The notes beneath the pieces are model-generated. The model did not search any database, was not told where the DNA came from, and saw nothing but the letters and a program-made list of their open reading frames with translations. From Bacteroidota bacterium (GTDB lineage Bacteria; Bacteroidota; Bacteroidia; Cytophagales; Cyclobacteriaceae): DNA of 64,000 bases. Of this stretch, positions 1 to 11,109 are shown in pieces; the first letter of the stretch is position 1; the number at the start of each line of letters is the position of its first letter. The stretch spans positions 1-64,000 of the forward strand of contig JACOSO010000028.1 of NCBI GenBank assembly GCA_016178785.1, read 5' to 3'. Both the position numbers and the translations under genes were made by a program.

Positions 1-589
1 CTGCTGTAATGAATAGAGGTAGCTCCATCGTAAGCATCGGATCAGCAAAGACGATTTTTGCCAGCAGTTTTGGTGAAAAGAGAATTTTCTTTTGATGCGT
101 AGTGTCATCGGCAATAATTGCACTTCGGCCTACTTCGCTTCCGGTTCCTGCTGTTGTAGGAACGGTGATGAAATGGGGAACATCATTGGTTACATAAATA
201 TCGCCACCTATCAGGTCATCGTATTTAAAAAGATCCTCGCGATGATTCACCCGCAACACAATCGCCCTTGCTACATCAAGTGCTGCGCCTCCTCCGATAC
301 CGATAATAGAATCCCTTTTCGTTGCATCAAAAACGTCAGCGCCTTTATACACATCCGATTTTACCGGATTTTTGTGAATGCCGTGAAAAACCTCAACGGA
401 CAAATTCTTTTTCTTCAGATTGCTGAGAATCGTTTTAAAGAATTCAAGCTGGGCAACAGTTGGATCTGTTACGATTAATGGGCGCGAAAGATTATTTTTT
501 AAAAGGTAATCAGGCAATTCCTGAATGGCGCCCGCACCAAATCTGATTGTTGTAGGGAAATTATATTGATAAGTCTTATCGAAGGTCAT
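1..589 (-). CDS. Iron-containing alcohol dehydrogenase, partial
   Basis: The N-terminal 196 codons are present; the C-terminus lies beyond the left edge. The protein begins MTFDKTYQYNFPTTIRFG, typical of Fe-dependent group III alcohol dehydrogenases that oxidise or reduce alcohols with NAD(P). Visible family motifs are the dinucleotide-binding GIGGGAALDVAR (about residues 96-107) and TVPTTAGTGSEVGR (about 142-155). The metal-binding histidines would be in the missing half. Start chosen at the only ATG giving the usual 'FP..I.FG' N-terminus. Substrate cannot be told from this fragment. Confidence 0.85.
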   Translation of the reverse strand, partial: MTFDKTYQYNFPTTIRFGAGAIQELPDYLLKNNLSRPLIVTDPTVAQLEFFKTILSNLKKKNLSVEVFHGIHKNPVKSDVYKGADVFDATKRDSIIGIGGGAALDVARAIVLRVNHREDLFKYDDLIGGDIYVTNDVPHFITVPTTAGTGSEVGRSAIIADDTTHQKKILFSPKLLAKIVFADPMLTMELPLFITA

Positions 590-598
590 ACCAATGGT

Positions 599-990
599 TT
601 ACTTCTCTTTGTACAAGTTAATGCCTTTGATGTACTTGAAATCTTTCAAATTGTGAGTGTACAATGAGACGTTTTCTGAGAGCTCAGTTGCAGCAATTAA
701 TCCGTCTGGCAAACTCAACTTATGACTTAGAGAATAATCAACCATCAGATGGATGAAGTGTTCTCCTATCTCCTTTGTTAAATGAATAATTTGGAGGTGA
801 GCCAGATCGTTTTTTATCCGTGTGAGTTCTTTCTTGTTCAATGCACCAAATAAAAGTTCACCCACGTTACAATACTAACTGCTATATTTTGCTGACCTAT
901 TCCCTTAAGATTTTCTATTACACTCCAGTTCTCTTTATAGAACTCGATGAGAATATTCGTATCACAAAGAACTAACGGCTTCTTTTCCAT
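599..990 (-). pseudogene. VapC-like PIN toxin, frameshifted
   Basis: Two overlapping frames together give one complete PIN-domain ribonuclease of about 130 residues. Frame 1 starts at ATG 990 (MEKKPLVLCDTNILIEFYKE...) and runs into a stop at 838-840. The second frame resumes at about 867 with VGELLFGALNKKEL and continues to the stop at 599. The change of frame is explained by one missing base in the run around 866-868. The PIN acidic residues (CDTN, GEL, LPDGLIAA) and the final THNLKDF are all kept, so decay is recent or this is an assembly error. It overlaps the upstream antitoxin gene by 19 bases, as in VapBC operons. Confidence 0.8.
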
Positions 991-1178
991 GCCTGTTCCC
1001 GGAGTTGGTTAGCGTTTAAATCTCTGCCTTTCCAAAGTCCAGCCGAAGCGAAAAAATTATAGCTGTCAGTCTTTTTCTCTGAAACTTTTTGTACTTCAAT
1101 GAAATCCAACTGCTTCAGCAGCTCTAAAAAAAAGTTTTTCTTTCGCTCATCTTTAATCGTAAGAATAATTTTTTCCAT
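972..1178 (-). CDS. VapB-like antitoxin
   Basis: A 68-residue protein directly upstream of and overlapping the PIN toxin frame. The C-terminal part (AGLWKGRDLNANQLREQAWKR) resembles the toxin-binding tail of small Bacteroidota antitoxins paired with PIN proteins; the N-terminal part is charged and helical with no strong DNA-binding motif that I recognise. Role by inference: neutralises the adjacent PIN nuclease and autoregulates the pair. A TATTTTTG (1240-1247, complement strand) about 60 bases upstream matches the -7 element, without a clear -33. Confidence 0.7.
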   Translation of the reverse strand: MEKIILTIKDERKKNFFLELLKQLDFIEVQKVSEKKTDSYNFFASAGLWKGRDLNANQLREQAWKRSR

Positions 1179-1244
1179 AAAATGGTATTAAATTAATGAT
1201 TTTGGTGTTCTAGCGTCAATGAAATCCAAAGGTCATAAACAAAA

Positions 1245-1275
1245 ATAGCTAATTCTTTTGAGGAGAATCAGCTAT
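1245..1275 (-). terminator. Rho-independent terminator after the DUF3467 gene
   Basis: On the minus strand, arms ATAGCTGATTC and GAATTAGCTAT (11 bp, one G-T wobble) enclose a 9-base loop and are followed by TTTTTGTTTAT. It lies 26 bases past the DUF3467 stop codon and marks the end of the rpoBC transcription unit. Confidence 0.8.
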
Positions 1276-1300
1276 CTGCTTTATGAATAAGTTATTGAAT

Positions 1301-1627
1301 CTACGCCTCGCCCATGGTCCCACCAAAGTTCATCGGAAAAGTAGGAACATCATTCGTTTGCTTGATCGGCCCGAAATTAGCTTCGTACTTACTGATATTA
1401 TCTTTCAAGGCAGAAAGCAAACGCTTGGCGTGCTCAGGTGTAATCACAATCCGTGATTTTACTTTTGCTTTAGGAACACCCGGCATCAAACGGATAAAGT
1501 CAATTACAAATTCGCTATTGGAGTGAGCAATCATCGCCAAATTAGAATAAACTCCTTCAGCAATCTCTTCTGAAAGCTCGATGTTGATTTGATTCTGTTG
1601 CGGTGGGTTGTTTTTGTCTTCTGCCAT
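1301..1627 (-). CDS. DUF3467 family protein
   Basis: A 108-residue protein with the DUF3467 pattern: a beta-rich core of about residues 14-90 including IELSEEIAEGVYSNLAMIAHS, FVIDFIRLMPG and KSRIVITPEHAKRLL. The N-terminal tail is rich in Q, N and P. It follows rpoC on the same strand (120 bases apart), a neighbourhood that to my knowledge recurs in Bacteroidota. Biochemical function is unknown. The linkage suggests co-expression with RNA polymerase; I infer no specific role. Confidence 0.85.
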   Translation of the reverse strand: MAEDKNNPPQQNQINIELSEEIAEGVYSNLAMIAHSNSEFVIDFIRLMPGVPKAKVKSRIVITPEHAKRLLSALKDNISKYEANFGPIKQTNDVPTFPMNFGGTMGEA

Positions 1628-1630
1628 AAT

Positions 1631-1747
1631 CTTTAATTTGAAAATTAGAGAATTTGAAGATTTGAGAATTAAAGTGAGTGGAAATGAAAAGTGCGAATGA
1701 AGCTCACTCGCACATTTTCAAATTATCTCATTTTCAAATTTTCAAAT
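1631..1747. repeat. AATTTGA-word intergenic repeat with hairpin
   Basis: The gap between rpoC and the DUF3467 gene is filled with near copies of ATTTGAAAATT/AATTTTCAAAT words on the left and their complements on the right, giving a long imperfect inverted repeat. Its centre is the GTGCGA/TCGCAC hairpin listed separately. No protein is encoded. Confidence 0.7.
1686..1719 (-). terminator. Hairpin after rpoC, possible terminator
   Basis: On the minus strand GAAAATGTGCGA pairs with TCGCACTTTTC around an 11-base loop, followed by ATTTCC. The T-tract is poor, so it may only attenuate transcription into the DUF3467 gene or protect the rpoC 3' end. Confidence 0.5.
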
Positions 1748-4700
1748 CAATCTTGCAGCTCTCTTTCGCGTTTGCGCTCAGGTGCGTTCACCAATTGCTG
1801 ATATTCTTCTTCAGAACCAACAATCAGGTTTTCATACTCACGCTGACCTGTACCTGCAGGAATCAAGTGACCAACGATCACGTTCTCTTTCAAGCCCATG
1901 AGCTGATCTGCCTTTCCGCGGATAGCGGCTTCGCTCAACACCTTCGTGGTTTCTTGGAACGATGCCGCACTCAACCAGCTTTCCGTCTTCAACGATGCTT
2001 GGGTAATACCTTGCAACGTTGGTCTTGAAACTGCAGCTAATGCATCGCGTACTTCAACCAGCTTCTGATCTTTTCTGCGCAGTGATGAATTCTCGTCACG
2101 GAATTCACGGCCTGTTATGAGCTGACCAATTTTTAATCGCTGTGAATCACCTGCGTCCAATACAATCTTCTTATCGAGGATCAAGTCGTTCACTTCACGG
2201 AATTCAAATTTGTCAACGTATTCACCAGGCAAGAATGTAGTATCACCTGAATCGATGATTTCTACTTTCTGCATCATCTGACTTACGATTGCTTCGATGT
2301 GCTTATCATTGATCTTCACACCCTGAAGGCGGTACACTTCCTGGATTTCGTTCACCAAGTATTCTTGCACGGCAGTCGGGCCTTTAATCGACAAAATATC
2401 AGAAGGGGTAATCGCTCCATCAGACAATGGCTGACCTGCTCTTACAAAGTCATTATCCTGAACAAGGATGTGTTTAGACAACGGTACCAAGTAACGCTTC
2501 TGCACTCCGTCTTTCGACTCGATGAAGATTTCGCGGTTTCCCCGTTTGATACCTCCGTAAGTTACCACACCGTCAATCTCAGAAACCACCGCTGGGTTAG
2601 ATGGATTACGTGCTTCGAACAATTCAGTTACACGTGGAAGACCACCTGTGATATCTCGTGACTTACCCATCGTGCGGGGAATCTTTGCCAACACTTGACC
2701 GGCTTTGATTTTCTCTCCCTCATCCACAGCTAAGTGAGCACCTACAGGAATGTTGTATCCTTTAGTTTCCGTCTTGCCATTAATGATGATGGCCGGGTTT
2801 TTAGTTTTATCACGAGTGTCAGTGATCACTTTTTCACGGTGACCTGTTTGCTCATCTGATTCTTCTTTGAAGGTGATACCTTCGATGATGGCTTCATAAC
2901 CAACTTCACCATCAAACTCAGACATGATCACCGCGTTATAAGGATCCCAGTAGCAAAGCTCTTCGCCCTTTTCTACTTTTTGTCCGTCTTTCACGCGAAG
3001 GAATGCACCGTAAGGAACGTTATTAGTAATGAGTGAACGCTTCTCAGAATCCAGGATTCTGATTTCGCCTGTACGGCCCATCACTACCTTCACTTTATTG
3101 TTGTCTTTGTCTGTAGTATCAACCGTGCGAATTCCTTCCATCTCGATTGTACCGACAAACTTCGCTTTGATGTTAGCATCGACTGCGATGTTAGATGCTG
3201 TACCACCCACGTGGAATGTACGCAATGTCAGCTGAGTACCGGGTTCACCGATTGATTGAGCTGCGATTACACCTACAGCTTCACCATTTTGTACCATCTT
3301 ACCATTGGCAAGGTTGCGGCCATAACACTTGGCGCAAGCACCAAACTTAGTTTCACAAGTGAGTACAGAACGAATCTCAACTTCTTCGATTGCCGTTTCA
3401 TCAATTTGCTTCGCTATCTCGTCAGTAATTTCTTCGTTTGCTGCGCAAATCAATTTATCATTGATCGGATCGTAAATGTCATGCACTGATACCCTACCAA
3501 CAATACGTTCTGACAGTGGCTCAACAATATCTTCGTTGTCTTTCAAGGCTGCTACTTTCAAACCGCGAAGTGTTCCGCAATCTTCCTCAGTAATTACCAA
3601 ATCCTGTGCAACGTCAACCAACCTGCGAGTCAAGTAACCTGCATCGGCCGTTTTCAACGCTGTATCGGCAAGACCTTTACGAGCACCGTGTGTAGAGATA
3701 AAGTACTCCAATACATCCAATCCTTCTTTGAAGTTTGAAAGGATCGGGTTTTCGATGATCGAACCCACTGAACCTGCGAGGTTCTTCTGAGGCTTCGCCA
3801 TCAAACCACGCATACCACCCAACTGACGAATCTGTTCGCGTGAACCACGGGCACCGGAGTGCATCATCATGTAGATCGAGTTAAAGCCTTGTTGGTCCTC
3901 TTCCAACTGCTTCATCAGCGTGTTGGTCAACATGGTGTTTGTACGAGTCCAGATATCAATTACCTGATTGTAACGTTCGTTGTCAGTAATCAAGCCCATC
4001 ATGTAGTTGTTCCAAACTGAATCAACTTCTTTCTGAGCGTCTTCAACCAATTTCTTTTTCTCTACCGGGACTTTCACATCACCAAGACCCATTGACAGAC
4101 CACCTTTGTAGGCCATCTGAAATCCAATTTCTTTGATTTCATCAAGGAACTTGGCAGTCTTTGCCTGTCCTGCATACTTATATACATCAGCGATGATCGT
4201 CTGAAGTTTTTTCTTCGTGAGCAATTCATCCACGAAACCAACTTCTTCAGGCACCACCTGATTGAAAATCACTCGACCAGTTACAGTCTCCACTAATTTT
4301 CTAGTTGCTTCGCCAGTCTGTTTGTTTTTCAAAGTAACTCTCACTTTGATGATGGCATGCTTTGACAGCTTGCCTTCGTTATAAGCTACGATTACTTCTT
4401 CTGATGAATAAAAAGTTTTGCCTTCACCTTTCTCACCTTTTCTTCCTTTAGTGAGGTAGTACAATCCAAGCACCATGTCCTGTGAAGGAACAGTGATAGG
4501 CGCACCGTTGGCAGGGTTCAAAATATTATGTGACGACAGCATCAAAGTGGCTGCTTCCAAAATTGCTTCCTGACCCAGCGGCACGTGAACGGCCATCTGA
4601 TCACCGTCAAAGTCAGCGTTGAAGGCAGTACAAACAAGGGGGTGCAACTGAATCGCTTTCCCTTCGATCAGCTTAGGCTGGAATGCTTGGATACCAAGTC

Positions 4701-6033
4701 TGTGAAGCGTTGGGGCACGGTTCAAAAGAACAGGATGTCCTTTCAATACGTTTTCCAAAATGTCCCAAACTACAGGATCCTTACGATCAACTATTTTCTT
4801 GGCCGACTTAACCGTCTTTACAATTCCTCTTTCAATGAGTTTGCGGATGATGAATGGCTTGAACAATTCAGCTGCCATGTCCTTTGGCAGACCGCACTCA
4901 TGCAATTTCAATTCAGGTCCAACAACAATTACCGAACGACCAGAATAATCAACGCGCTTTCCAAGCAAGTTTTGACGGAAACGTCCTTGCTTACCTTTGA
5001 GCATATCGCTCAATGATTTCAGTGCGCGGTTACCATCCGAACGAACTGCGTTTACTTTTCTTGAGTTGTCAAACAATGAGTCAACGGCTTCCTGGAGCAT
5101 GCGTTTTTCGTTACGCAAAATCACTTCAGGAGCTTTGATATCGATCAATCTCTTCAGACGGTTGTTACGAATAATCACGCGTCTGTAAAGGTCATTCAAA
5201 TCTGATGTTGCAAAGCGACCGCCATCCAACGGCACCAACGGACGCAATTCCGGAGGAATCACAGGTACCATTTTAATGGTCATCCATTCAGGTTTGTTTT
5301 CAACACGGGTATTTGCATCACGGAAAGCTTCAACCACTTTCAAACGTTTCAATGCTTCTGCCTTACGTTGTTGTGAAGTGTCTGTAGCTGCCTGGTGACG
5401 AAGGTCGTAAGAAAGCTCATCGAGTTTCAAACGGCTCAACAACATCTCAAGTGCATCAGCACCCATTCTCGCGATAAATTTCTTAGGATCGTTGTCATCC
5501 AGCAATTGATTTTCGCGAGGAAGTTTGTCAACGATTTCCAGATATTCCTCTTCAGTCAAGAAGTCGAGACGGTTCACACCATCCTCTTCTTTTGTACCGG
5601 GCTGGATCACCACATATCTTTCGTAGTAAATGATCTGATCCAATTTCTTGGTAGGTAACCCCAACAAGTATCCGATCTTATTCGGCAATGAGCGGAAATA
5701 CCAGATGTGAGCTACAGGTACCACCAGTTCGATGTGACCCATGCGCTCGCGTCTCACTTTTTTCTCAGTAACTTCTACACCGCAACGGTCGCAGATGATG
5801 CCTTTGTAACGGATGCGCTTATACTTTCCGCAATGACACTCCCAATCCTTCACCGGGCCGAAAATTCTTTCGCAAAACAAACCTCCCATCTCAGGCTTAT
5901 AAGTCCTGTAGTTGATGGTTTCGGGCTGCGTGATCTCACCATGTGAACTTTCCAGAATAGATTCCGGAGAAGCTAAGCTGATAGTGATTTTTGAGAAGTC
6001 GTTGTTGATCTTTTTATTCTTTCTGAAAGACAT
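1747..6033 (-). CDS. rpoC: DNA-directed RNA polymerase subunit beta'
   Basis: The 1428-residue beta' subunit forms the catalytic centre of RNA polymerase. Visible signatures are the N-terminal zinc ribbon (ECHCGKY...CDRCGVEV, about residues 65-90), the active-site NADFDGDQM (about 471-479) whose three aspartates bind catalytic Mg2+, the bridge-helix/trigger-loop region ([31 protein letters not shown]), and the second zinc site ([15 protein letters not shown], about 893-907). Length is normal for Bacteroidota. It lies 97 bases downstream of rpoB. Start [13 protein letters not shown] agrees with close homologues. Confidence 0.99.
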   Translation of the reverse strand: MSFRKNKKINNDFSKITISLASPESILESSHGEITQPETINYRTYKPEMGGLFCERIFGPVKDWECHCGKYKRIRYKGIICDRCGVEVTEKKVRRERMGHIELVVPVAHIWYFRSLPNKIGYLLGLPTKKLDQIIYYERYVVIQPGTKEEDGVNRLDFLTEEEYLEIVDKLPRENQLLDDNDPKKFIARMGADALEMLLSRLKLDELSYDLRHQAATDTSQQRKAEALKRLKVVEAFRDANTRVENKPEWMTIKMVPVIPPELRPLVPLDGGRFATSDLNDLYRRVIIRNNRLKRLIDIKAPEVILRNEKRMLQEAVDSLFDNSRKVNAVRSDGNRALKSLSDMLKGKQGRFRQNLLGKRVDYSGRSVIVVGPELKLHECGLPKDMAAELFKPFIIRKLIERGIVKTVKSAKKIVDRKDPVVWDILENVLKGHPVLLNRAPTLHRLGIQAFQPKLIEGKAIQLHPLVCTAFNADFDGDQMAVHVPLGQEAILEAATLMLSSHNILNPANGAPITVPSQDMVLGLYYLTKGRKGEKGEGKTFYSSEEVIVAYNEGKLSKHAIIKVRVTLKNKQTGEATRKLVETVTGRVIFNQVVPEEVGFVDELLTKKKLQTIIADVYKYAGQAKTAKFLDEIKEIGFQMAYKGGLSMGLGDVKVPVEKKKLVEDAQKEVDSVWNNYMMGLITDNERYNQVIDIWTRTNTMLTNTLMKQLEEDQQGFNSIYMMMHSGARGSREQIRQLGGMRGLMAKPQKNLAGSVGSIIENPILSNFKEGLDVLEYFISTHGARKGLADTALKTADAGYLTRRLVDVAQDLVITEEDCGTLRGLKVAALKDNEDIVEPLSERIVGRVSVHDIYDPINDKLICAANEEITDEIAKQIDETAIEEVEIRSVLTCETKFGACAKCYGRNLANGKMVQNGEAVGVIAAQSIGEPGTQLTLRTFHVGGTASNIAVDANIKAKFVGTIEMEGIRTVDTTDKDNNKVKVVMGRTGEIRILDSEKRSLITNNVPYGAFLRVKDGQKVEKGEELCYWDPYNAVIMSEFDGEVGYEAIIEGITFKEESDEQTGHREKVITDTRDKTKNPAIIINGKTETKGYNIPVGAHLAVDEGEKIKAGQVLAKIPRTMGKSRDITGGLPRVTELFEARNPSNPAVVSEIDGVVTYGGIKRGNREIFIESKDGVQKRYLVPLSKHILVQDNDFVRAGQPLSDGAITPSDILSIKGPTAVQEYLVNEIQEVYRLQGVKINDKHIEAIVSQMMQKVEIIDSGDTTFLPGEYVDKFEFREVNDLILDKKIVLDAGDSQRLKIGQLITGREFRDENSSLRRKDQKLVEVRDALAAVSRPTLQGITQASLKTESWLSAASFQETTKVLSEAAIRGKADQLMGLKENVIVGHLIPAGTGQREYENLIVGSEEEYQQLVNAPERKRERELQD

Positions 6034-6067
6034 GCTTTGTGTTTTTTCAGTTAACTAACTTTTTTAG

Positions 6068-6127
6068 GTCTTGAGTACTGAGTCTTTAGTCATGAGTACC
6101 AATTACTCAAGACTAAAGACTCAAGAC
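6068..6127. repeat. Inverted repeat of AGTCTTGAGTC words (rpoB-rpoC gap)
   Basis: The rpoB-rpoC spacer holds GTCTTGAGTACTGAGTC-type words on one side and their complements on the other (GACTAAAGACTCAAGAC), able to form a hairpin of about 20 bp. The same words recur at 39073-39166 and 39671-39778. Confidence 0.75.
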
Positions 6128-6130
6128 TAT

Positions 6131-9100
6131 TTAATCCATCGTAATCTCTAATGCGAGACCACGCAATTCGTGCACCAATACATTGAATGACTCAGGGATA
6201 TTCGGCTTGCGCATATTCTCCCCTTTCACAATTGATTCGTATGCTTTTGCACGACCAATCACATCATCAGACTTGATAGTCAAAATTTCTTGAAGGATAT
6301 GTGATGCACCGAATGCTTCGATCGCCCACACTTCCATCTCTCCGAAACGCTGACCACCAAACTGTGCCTTACCACCCAATGGTTGTTTTGTGATGAGCGA
6401 GTACGGTCCGATTGAGCGGGCGTGCATCTTATCATCCACCAAGTGACCCAGCTTGAGCATGTAGGCAAGACCTACGGTTACAGGCTGATCAAATTTTCCA
6501 CCGGTTAATCCATCGTATAAGTACGTACGGCCAAACTCAGGAAGATTTGCTTCTTTCAATTCAGCAGAAACCTGGTCAAGCGATGCTCCGTCAAAAATCG
6601 GAGTAGCATATTTTCTACCCAATTTCTTACCGGCCCACGCCAATACAGTTTCATAGATCTGACCCAAGTTCATACGAGAAGGTACGCCCAGCGGGTTCAA
6701 GCAAATATCTACCGGTGTTCCGTCTTCAAGGAAAGGCATATCTTCTTCGCGAACGATACGAGCTACCACACCTTTATTACCGTGACGACCGGCCATCTTA
6801 TCTCCTACCTTCAGCTTACGCTTCTTAGCGACATAAACTTTTGCCAACTGCACAATACCTGCTGGCAATTCATCCCCAACTTCAAGAGTGAAACGCTCAC
6901 GCTTAAATTCACCAGCAATAACATTGCGCCTATTGAGATAGTTCTTCACCAACTCTGCTACAGCTTCATTTGAGCTTTCATCATTGCTCCAGTTCTCCAG
7001 GCTGATGTCTGCAATCAAGTTCACTTCTTCAGGAACATTGTAATTGCTTTCATCACGATAAATGTTCTTGTCAGGGAACAAGTTGCTTTCAATCACCTTA
7101 GAAGAGAACTTCACGCCTTTGCTGATCAACTCATCGCCAAACTTATGCTTCACACCCTGGCTGGTTTTGCCCGTGAGTAATGAAGTCAACTTCTTAATCA
7201 TTTCGTTGCGAAGCTCAGACAGGTCTTTGCCGTAACGGTTCTTCAATGCATCCAACTCCTTCTTCGACTTGCTGCGCAAATCTTTGTCACGCTTAGGACG
7301 AGAGAAAAGTTTGGTATCGATTACCACACCTTTCAATGATGGAGGCGCTTTCATCGAAGCATCTTTCACGTCACCGGCTTTGTCACCAAAGATGGCGCGT
7401 AACAGTTTTTCTTCCGGTGTCGGATCTGTTTCTCCTTTTGGAGTAATCTTACCGATAAGGATATCTCCTTCTTTTACTTCTGCACCTATGCGGATGATAC
7501 CATTTTCATCGAGGTGCTTCACAGCTTCCTCGCTTACGTTAGGGATTTCAGAAGTCAATTCTTCTTCACCGCGTTTAGTATCGCGAACTTCCAACTCAAA
7601 TTCTTCAATGTGAATAGAAGTATAGATATCATCGCGAACAACGCGCTCGGAAATTACAATCGCATCTTCGAAGTTGTAACCTTGCCAAGGCATGTAAGCC
7701 ACCATCAGGTTTCTTCCAAGAGCTAATTCTCCATTTGCGGTTCCATAACCCTGGCACAGTGGCTGTCCTTTAGAAACTTTATCACCTTTCTTCACCAAAG
7801 GAGTAAGGTTGATGCAAGTATCCTGGTTAGTTCTACGGAACTTAATTAAGCTATAAGATTTGTATTCGTCATCGAAGCGAACAAGTTTTTCATCTTCAGA
7901 AACTTCATACTTGATAACGATTTTTTTGGCGTCAACAAATTCAACAACACCGGTACCTTCAGAAAGAACCAAGGCGCGCGAATCCATTGCGATACGGTTT
8001 TCAAGACCAGTACCCACTACAGGCGCCTCGGGTCTCATCAGCGGCACAGCCTGACGCTGCATGTTAGAGCCCATCAACGCACGGTTGGCATCATCGTGCT
8101 CGAGGAACGGAATCAACGAAGCCGCAATCGATACGATCTGGTTAGGTGCAATATCCATGTAGCGGATGTCTTTCGGCTCCACAACTGGGAAGTCACCTTC
8201 AAAGCGTGCTTTTACTTTTTCGTTTTCAAGTTCCCCACCTGCTTTTATTTTCACATTCGCCTGAGCGATGTTGAAAGTATCTTCTTCTTCAGCGGTAAGG
8301 AAGATTACATCTTTACCTTTCACTTTTCCATTCTCGACCTTGCGATAAGGTGTTTCGATGAAGCCCATCTTGTTCACTTTAGCATGAACACAAAGTGACG
8401 AGATCAACCCGATGTTCGGACCTTCAGGAGTTTCGATGGTACACAGACGACCGTAGTGCGTATAGTGTACGTCACGAACTTCGAAGCCGGCACGTTCACG
8501 TGAAAGACCACCGGGACCAAGGGCAGACATCCTACGCTTGTGCGTGATCTCTGCCAATGGGTTAGTTTGATCCATGAACTGTGACAACTGGTTTGTTCCG
8601 AAGAACGAGTTGATTACTGAAGACAACGTACGCGCGTTGATCAAATCAACCGGCTTGAAGTCTTCATTATCGCGAACGTTCATTCTTTCTTTGATGGTTC
8701 TCGCCATACGTGCAAGACCTACACCAAACTGCGAGTACAATTGTTCACCAACGGTTCTTACTCGTCTGTTGCTCAAGTGATCGATGTCATCAACAACTGC
8801 TTTAGAGTTGATCAATCCGATCAAATATTTTACAATAAGAATAATATCCTCTGTAGTCAATACGCGCTGATCTGCGCTAAGGTCAAGACCTAATTTCTTG
8901 TTGATTCTGTAACGACCAACTTCACCAAGGTCATAACGCTTTTCACTGAAGAACAAGCTCTGGATAATATCGCGAGCGGTTTGTTCGTCAGGGGCTTCAG
9001 TATTTCTTAATTGACGATAGATTTGCTCAACCGCCTCTTTTTCAGAGTTCGAGTTGTCTTTCGCCAATGTGTTGAAGATGATCTGGAAGTCAGCCACGTT

Positions 9101-10000
9101 CACGTCTTCACGGTGAACGATGATTGATTTCGTTCCTGATTCGATGATCACATCTACATCTTCAGCTGTGAGTACATGGTCACGCTCGAGTAACACTTCG
9201 TTACGGTCGATGGAAACCACTTCACCGGTATCTTCATCCACAAAGTCTTCCGTCCATGTTTTCAAAACACGGGCAGCCAACTTGCGGCCTGTCATTTTCT
9301 TTAATGTGTTTTTGTTCGCTTCAACTTCTTCGCTCAACCCGAACAAATCCAAAATATCTTTATCCGTTCCATAACCTATGGCGCGGAGCAGAGTAGTTAC
9401 AGGGAATTTTTTCTTACGGTCGATGTAAGCATACATCACCGCGTTCACGTCTGTCGCAAATTCGATCCACGATCCTTTGAAAGGAATGATACGTGCCGAG
9501 TACAGTTTTGTACCGTTCGTGTGTTTACTCATGGCGAAGAACACACCAGGAGAACGATGCAACTGTGACACGATCACGCGCTCAGCTCCGTTGATCACGA
9601 ATGAGCCTTTCTCAGTCATGTAAGGAATGTTTCCTAAGAAAACTTCCTGTTCGATGGTTTGGAAATCTTCGTTGTCCTCATCGTTACAAGTGAGGCGAAG
9701 CTTTGCTTTCAGCGGAACTGAAAACGTAAGTCCGCGATCAATACACTCGTCTACGTTGTACTTTGGAGGATCAATTGTATAATCTACAAACTCAAGCACG
9801 AAGTTTTCGCGTGAGTCAGAGATAGGGAAGTTTTCTGCAAACACTTTAAAGAGACCTTCGTTCTGCCTCTTCTCAGCAGGAGTCTCGATTTGCAAAAAGT
9901 CTTTGAACGATTGAAGTTGAATGTCCAAGAAGTCTGGATACTCCAGAACTTTGTCAATGGACGAAAAATCAATTCGGTTGTTTGATGTCTTCTTTGCCAA
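6131..10000 (-). CDS. rpoB: DNA-directed RNA polymerase subunit beta
   Basis: A 1289-residue beta subunit. The rifampicin-binding region (about residues 460-530) reads [19 protein letters not shown] followed by [13 protein letters not shown]. Residues equivalent to E. coli D516, H526 and S531 are present as D, H and S, so no classical resistance substitution is seen. Other conserved blocks include the C-terminal [10 protein letters not shown] and [13 protein letters not shown], which contacts beta'. It forms an operon with rplL upstream (156-base gap containing an RNA hairpin) and rpoC downstream. Confidence 0.99.
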   Translation of the reverse strand: MAKKTSNNRIDFSSIDKVLEYPDFLDIQLQSFKDFLQIETPAEKRQNEGLFKVFAENFPISDSRENFVLEFVDYTIDPPKYNVDECIDRGLTFSVPLKAKLRLTCNDEDNEDFQTIEQEVFLGNIPYMTEKGSFVINGAERVIVSQLHRSPGVFFAMSKHTNGTKLYSARIIPFKGSWIEFATDVNAVMYAYIDRKKKFPVTTLLRAIGYGTDKDILDLFGLSEEVEANKNTLKKMTGRKLAARVLKTWTEDFVDEDTGEVVSIDRNEVLLERDHVLTAEDVDVIIESGTKSIIVHREDVNVADFQIIFNTLAKDNSNSEKEAVEQIYRQLRNTEAPDEQTARDIIQSLFFSEKRYDLGEVGRYRINKKLGLDLSADQRVLTTEDIILIVKYLIGLINSKAVVDDIDHLSNRRVRTVGEQLYSQFGVGLARMARTIKERMNVRDNEDFKPVDLINARTLSSVINSFFGTNQLSQFMDQTNPLAEITHKRRMSALGPGGLSRERAGFEVRDVHYTHYGRLCTIETPEGPNIGLISSLCVHAKVNKMGFIETPYRKVENGKVKGKDVIFLTAEEEDTFNIAQANVKIKAGGELENEKVKARFEGDFPVVEPKDIRYMDIAPNQIVSIAASLIPFLEHDDANRALMGSNMQRQAVPLMRPEAPVVGTGLENRIAMDSRALVLSEGTGVVEFVDAKKIVIKYEVSEDEKLVRFDDEYKSYSLIKFRRTNQDTCINLTPLVKKGDKVSKGQPLCQGYGTANGELALGRNLMVAYMPWQGYNFEDAIVISERVVRDDIYTSIHIEEFELEVRDTKRGEEELTSEIPNVSEEAVKHLDENGIIRIGAEVKEGDILIGKITPKGETDPTPEEKLLRAIFGDKAGDVKDASMKAPPSLKGVVIDTKLFSRPKRDKDLRSKSKKELDALKNRYGKDLSELRNEMIKKLTSLLTGKTSQGVKHKFGDELISKGVKFSSKVIESNLFPDKNIYRDESNYNVPEEVNLIADISLENWSNDESSNEAVAELVKNYLNRRNVIAGEFKRERFTLEVGDELPAGIVQLAKVYVAKKRKLKVGDKMAGRHGNKGVVARIVREEDMPFLEDGTPVDICLNPLGVPSRMNLGQIYETVLAWAGKKLGRKYATPIFDGASLDQVSAELKEANLPEFGRTYLYDGLTGGKFDQPVTVGLAYMLKLGHLVDDKMHARSIGPYSLITKQPLGGKAQFGGQRFGEMEVWAIEAFGASHILQEILTIKSDDVIGRAKAYESIVKGENMRKPNIPESFNVLVHELRGLALEITMD

Positions 10001-10078
10001 GGTACTTAGCGGTTAAAATTTTTCCCGAACCAGAATTATTCCAAAACTATTAGATACGAATGCCTTGCAGCATAAAAT

Positions 10079-10126
10079 AGGGAAAGACCCCAACCCTGTT
10101 TTTCAAGGAATGGGGCCTGAATCCCT
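10079..10126 (-). promoter_or_regulatory. Structured RNA between rplL and rpoB
   Basis: On the minus strand AGGGA pairs with TCCCT and, inside it, GGCCCCA pairs with TGGGGTC, with a further small CCT/AGG helix near the loop. Total is about 48 bases in the rplL-rpoB spacer, where enteric bacteria have an attenuator and RNase III site. No T-tract follows, so processing or attenuation are both possible (inference). Confidence 0.5.
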
Positions 10127-10156
10127 TATAAGACGGTATCCGCGCCCTTCAAGAAA

Positions 10157-10534
10157 TTATTTCAGCTCAACTTCAGCGCCTGCTTCTACGAGTTGTTTCT
10201 TCAAGTTCTCAGCTTCGTCTTTAGGTAAGCCTTCTTTGATAGTCTTAGGAGCACCATCAACTACATCTTTAGCTTCTTTCAAGCCAAGGCCTGTTAATTC
10301 TTTCACCAACTTCACGATCTGAAGTTTGTTAGCACCAGCTGCTTTCAACACAACATCGAAGTTGGTTTTCTCAGCCGCAGCCGCAGCACCGCCACCACCA
10401 GCTGCAGGACCTGCTACAACAGCAGCAGCTGCAGGCTCAATGCCATAAGTTTCTTTCAAGTAAGAAGCTAATTCGCTCACTTCCTTAACTGTAAGTTCTA
10501 CAAGTTGATCGCCAATTGATTTGATATCCGCCAT
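10157..10534 (-). CDS. rplL: 50S ribosomal protein L7/L12
   Basis: A 125-residue stalk protein that binds L10 as dimers and recruits translation GTPases. The N-terminal dimerisation domain (residues 1-33) is followed by a flexible Ala/Gly hinge ([19 protein letters not shown], about 35-53) and the C-terminal factor-binding domain from EKTNFDVVL with [22 protein letters not shown]. It is 36 bases downstream of rplJ. Confidence 0.98.
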   Translation of the reverse strand: MADIKSIGDQLVELTVKEVSELASYLKETYGIEPAAAAVVAGPAAGGGGAAAAAEKTNFDVVLKAAGANKLQIVKLVKELTGLGLKEAKDVVDGAPKTIKEGLPKDEAENLKKQLVEAGAEVELK

Positions 10535-10570
10535 GATTGATAATTGTTTAAAATTTTTAAATTCTTGTTT

Positions 10571-11098
10571 TTAGTTTTTTCTTTCTTCCAATGCTTTCAC
10601 CAAACCTGCTACCGTTTGCTTGCTGCTTATTAAAGCAGACAATACATTCTTGGCAGGAGACTGGAGCAATGAAATAATATCGCCAAGGAGTTCATTTTTA
10701 GATTTCAACTCGCTCAGCGCATTCAAATGTTCCTCACCGATAAAGAGGGCAGTCTCGATGGAAGCTGCTTTTAAACCGGGCTTACCCTCTAGTTTCTTGC
10801 GATACTCTTTAATCACTTTTGCGGGTGCATTGCCAGCCTCTTTCGAGAACATTACACCTGAAAAGCCCTTCAGAGTTTTGAAAATATCTTCGAAGTTGGT
10901 TGATTGCTTTTCCAATGCTTTGCGGATCATTGTGTTTTTGTAAACCACATATTCCACACCTGCATTGAAGCAAAGTCTCCTTAGCGCGTTCACCTGAGCT
11001 ACGGTCAACCCTGAAGCATCTGTGATATAAAAATGATTGTTCTGTGAAAACTTCACAGCCAATTCATCTATAATTTGTCCTTTTTCTTCCCTGGTCAT
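10571..11098 (-). CDS. rplJ: 50S ribosomal protein L10
   Basis: A 175-residue protein that anchors L7/L12 dimers to 23S rRNA as the stalk base. It begins MTREEKGQIIDELAVKFSQ and carries the RNA-binding globular domain (VYKNTMIRKALE; GFSGVMFSKE); the C-terminal helix (about 150-175) binds L12. Only 11 bases separate it from rplA, leaving no room for the long autoregulatory leader found in E. coli. Confidence 0.98.
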   Translation of the reverse strand: MTREEKGQIIDELAVKFSQNNHFYITDASGLTVAQVNALRRLCFNAGVEYVVYKNTMIRKALEKQSTNFEDIFKTLKGFSGVMFSKEAGNAPAKVIKEYRKKLEGKPGLKAASIETALFIGEEHLNALSELKSKNELLGDIISLLQSPAKNVLSALISSKQTVAGLVKALEERKN

Positions 11099-11109
11099 GT
11101 CTTTAATTA

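Noticed and set aside
4585-5016. 143-codon frame antisense to rpoC, and similar frames opposite rpoB
   Set aside because: Overlaps essential conserved coding sequence and encodes no known motif.
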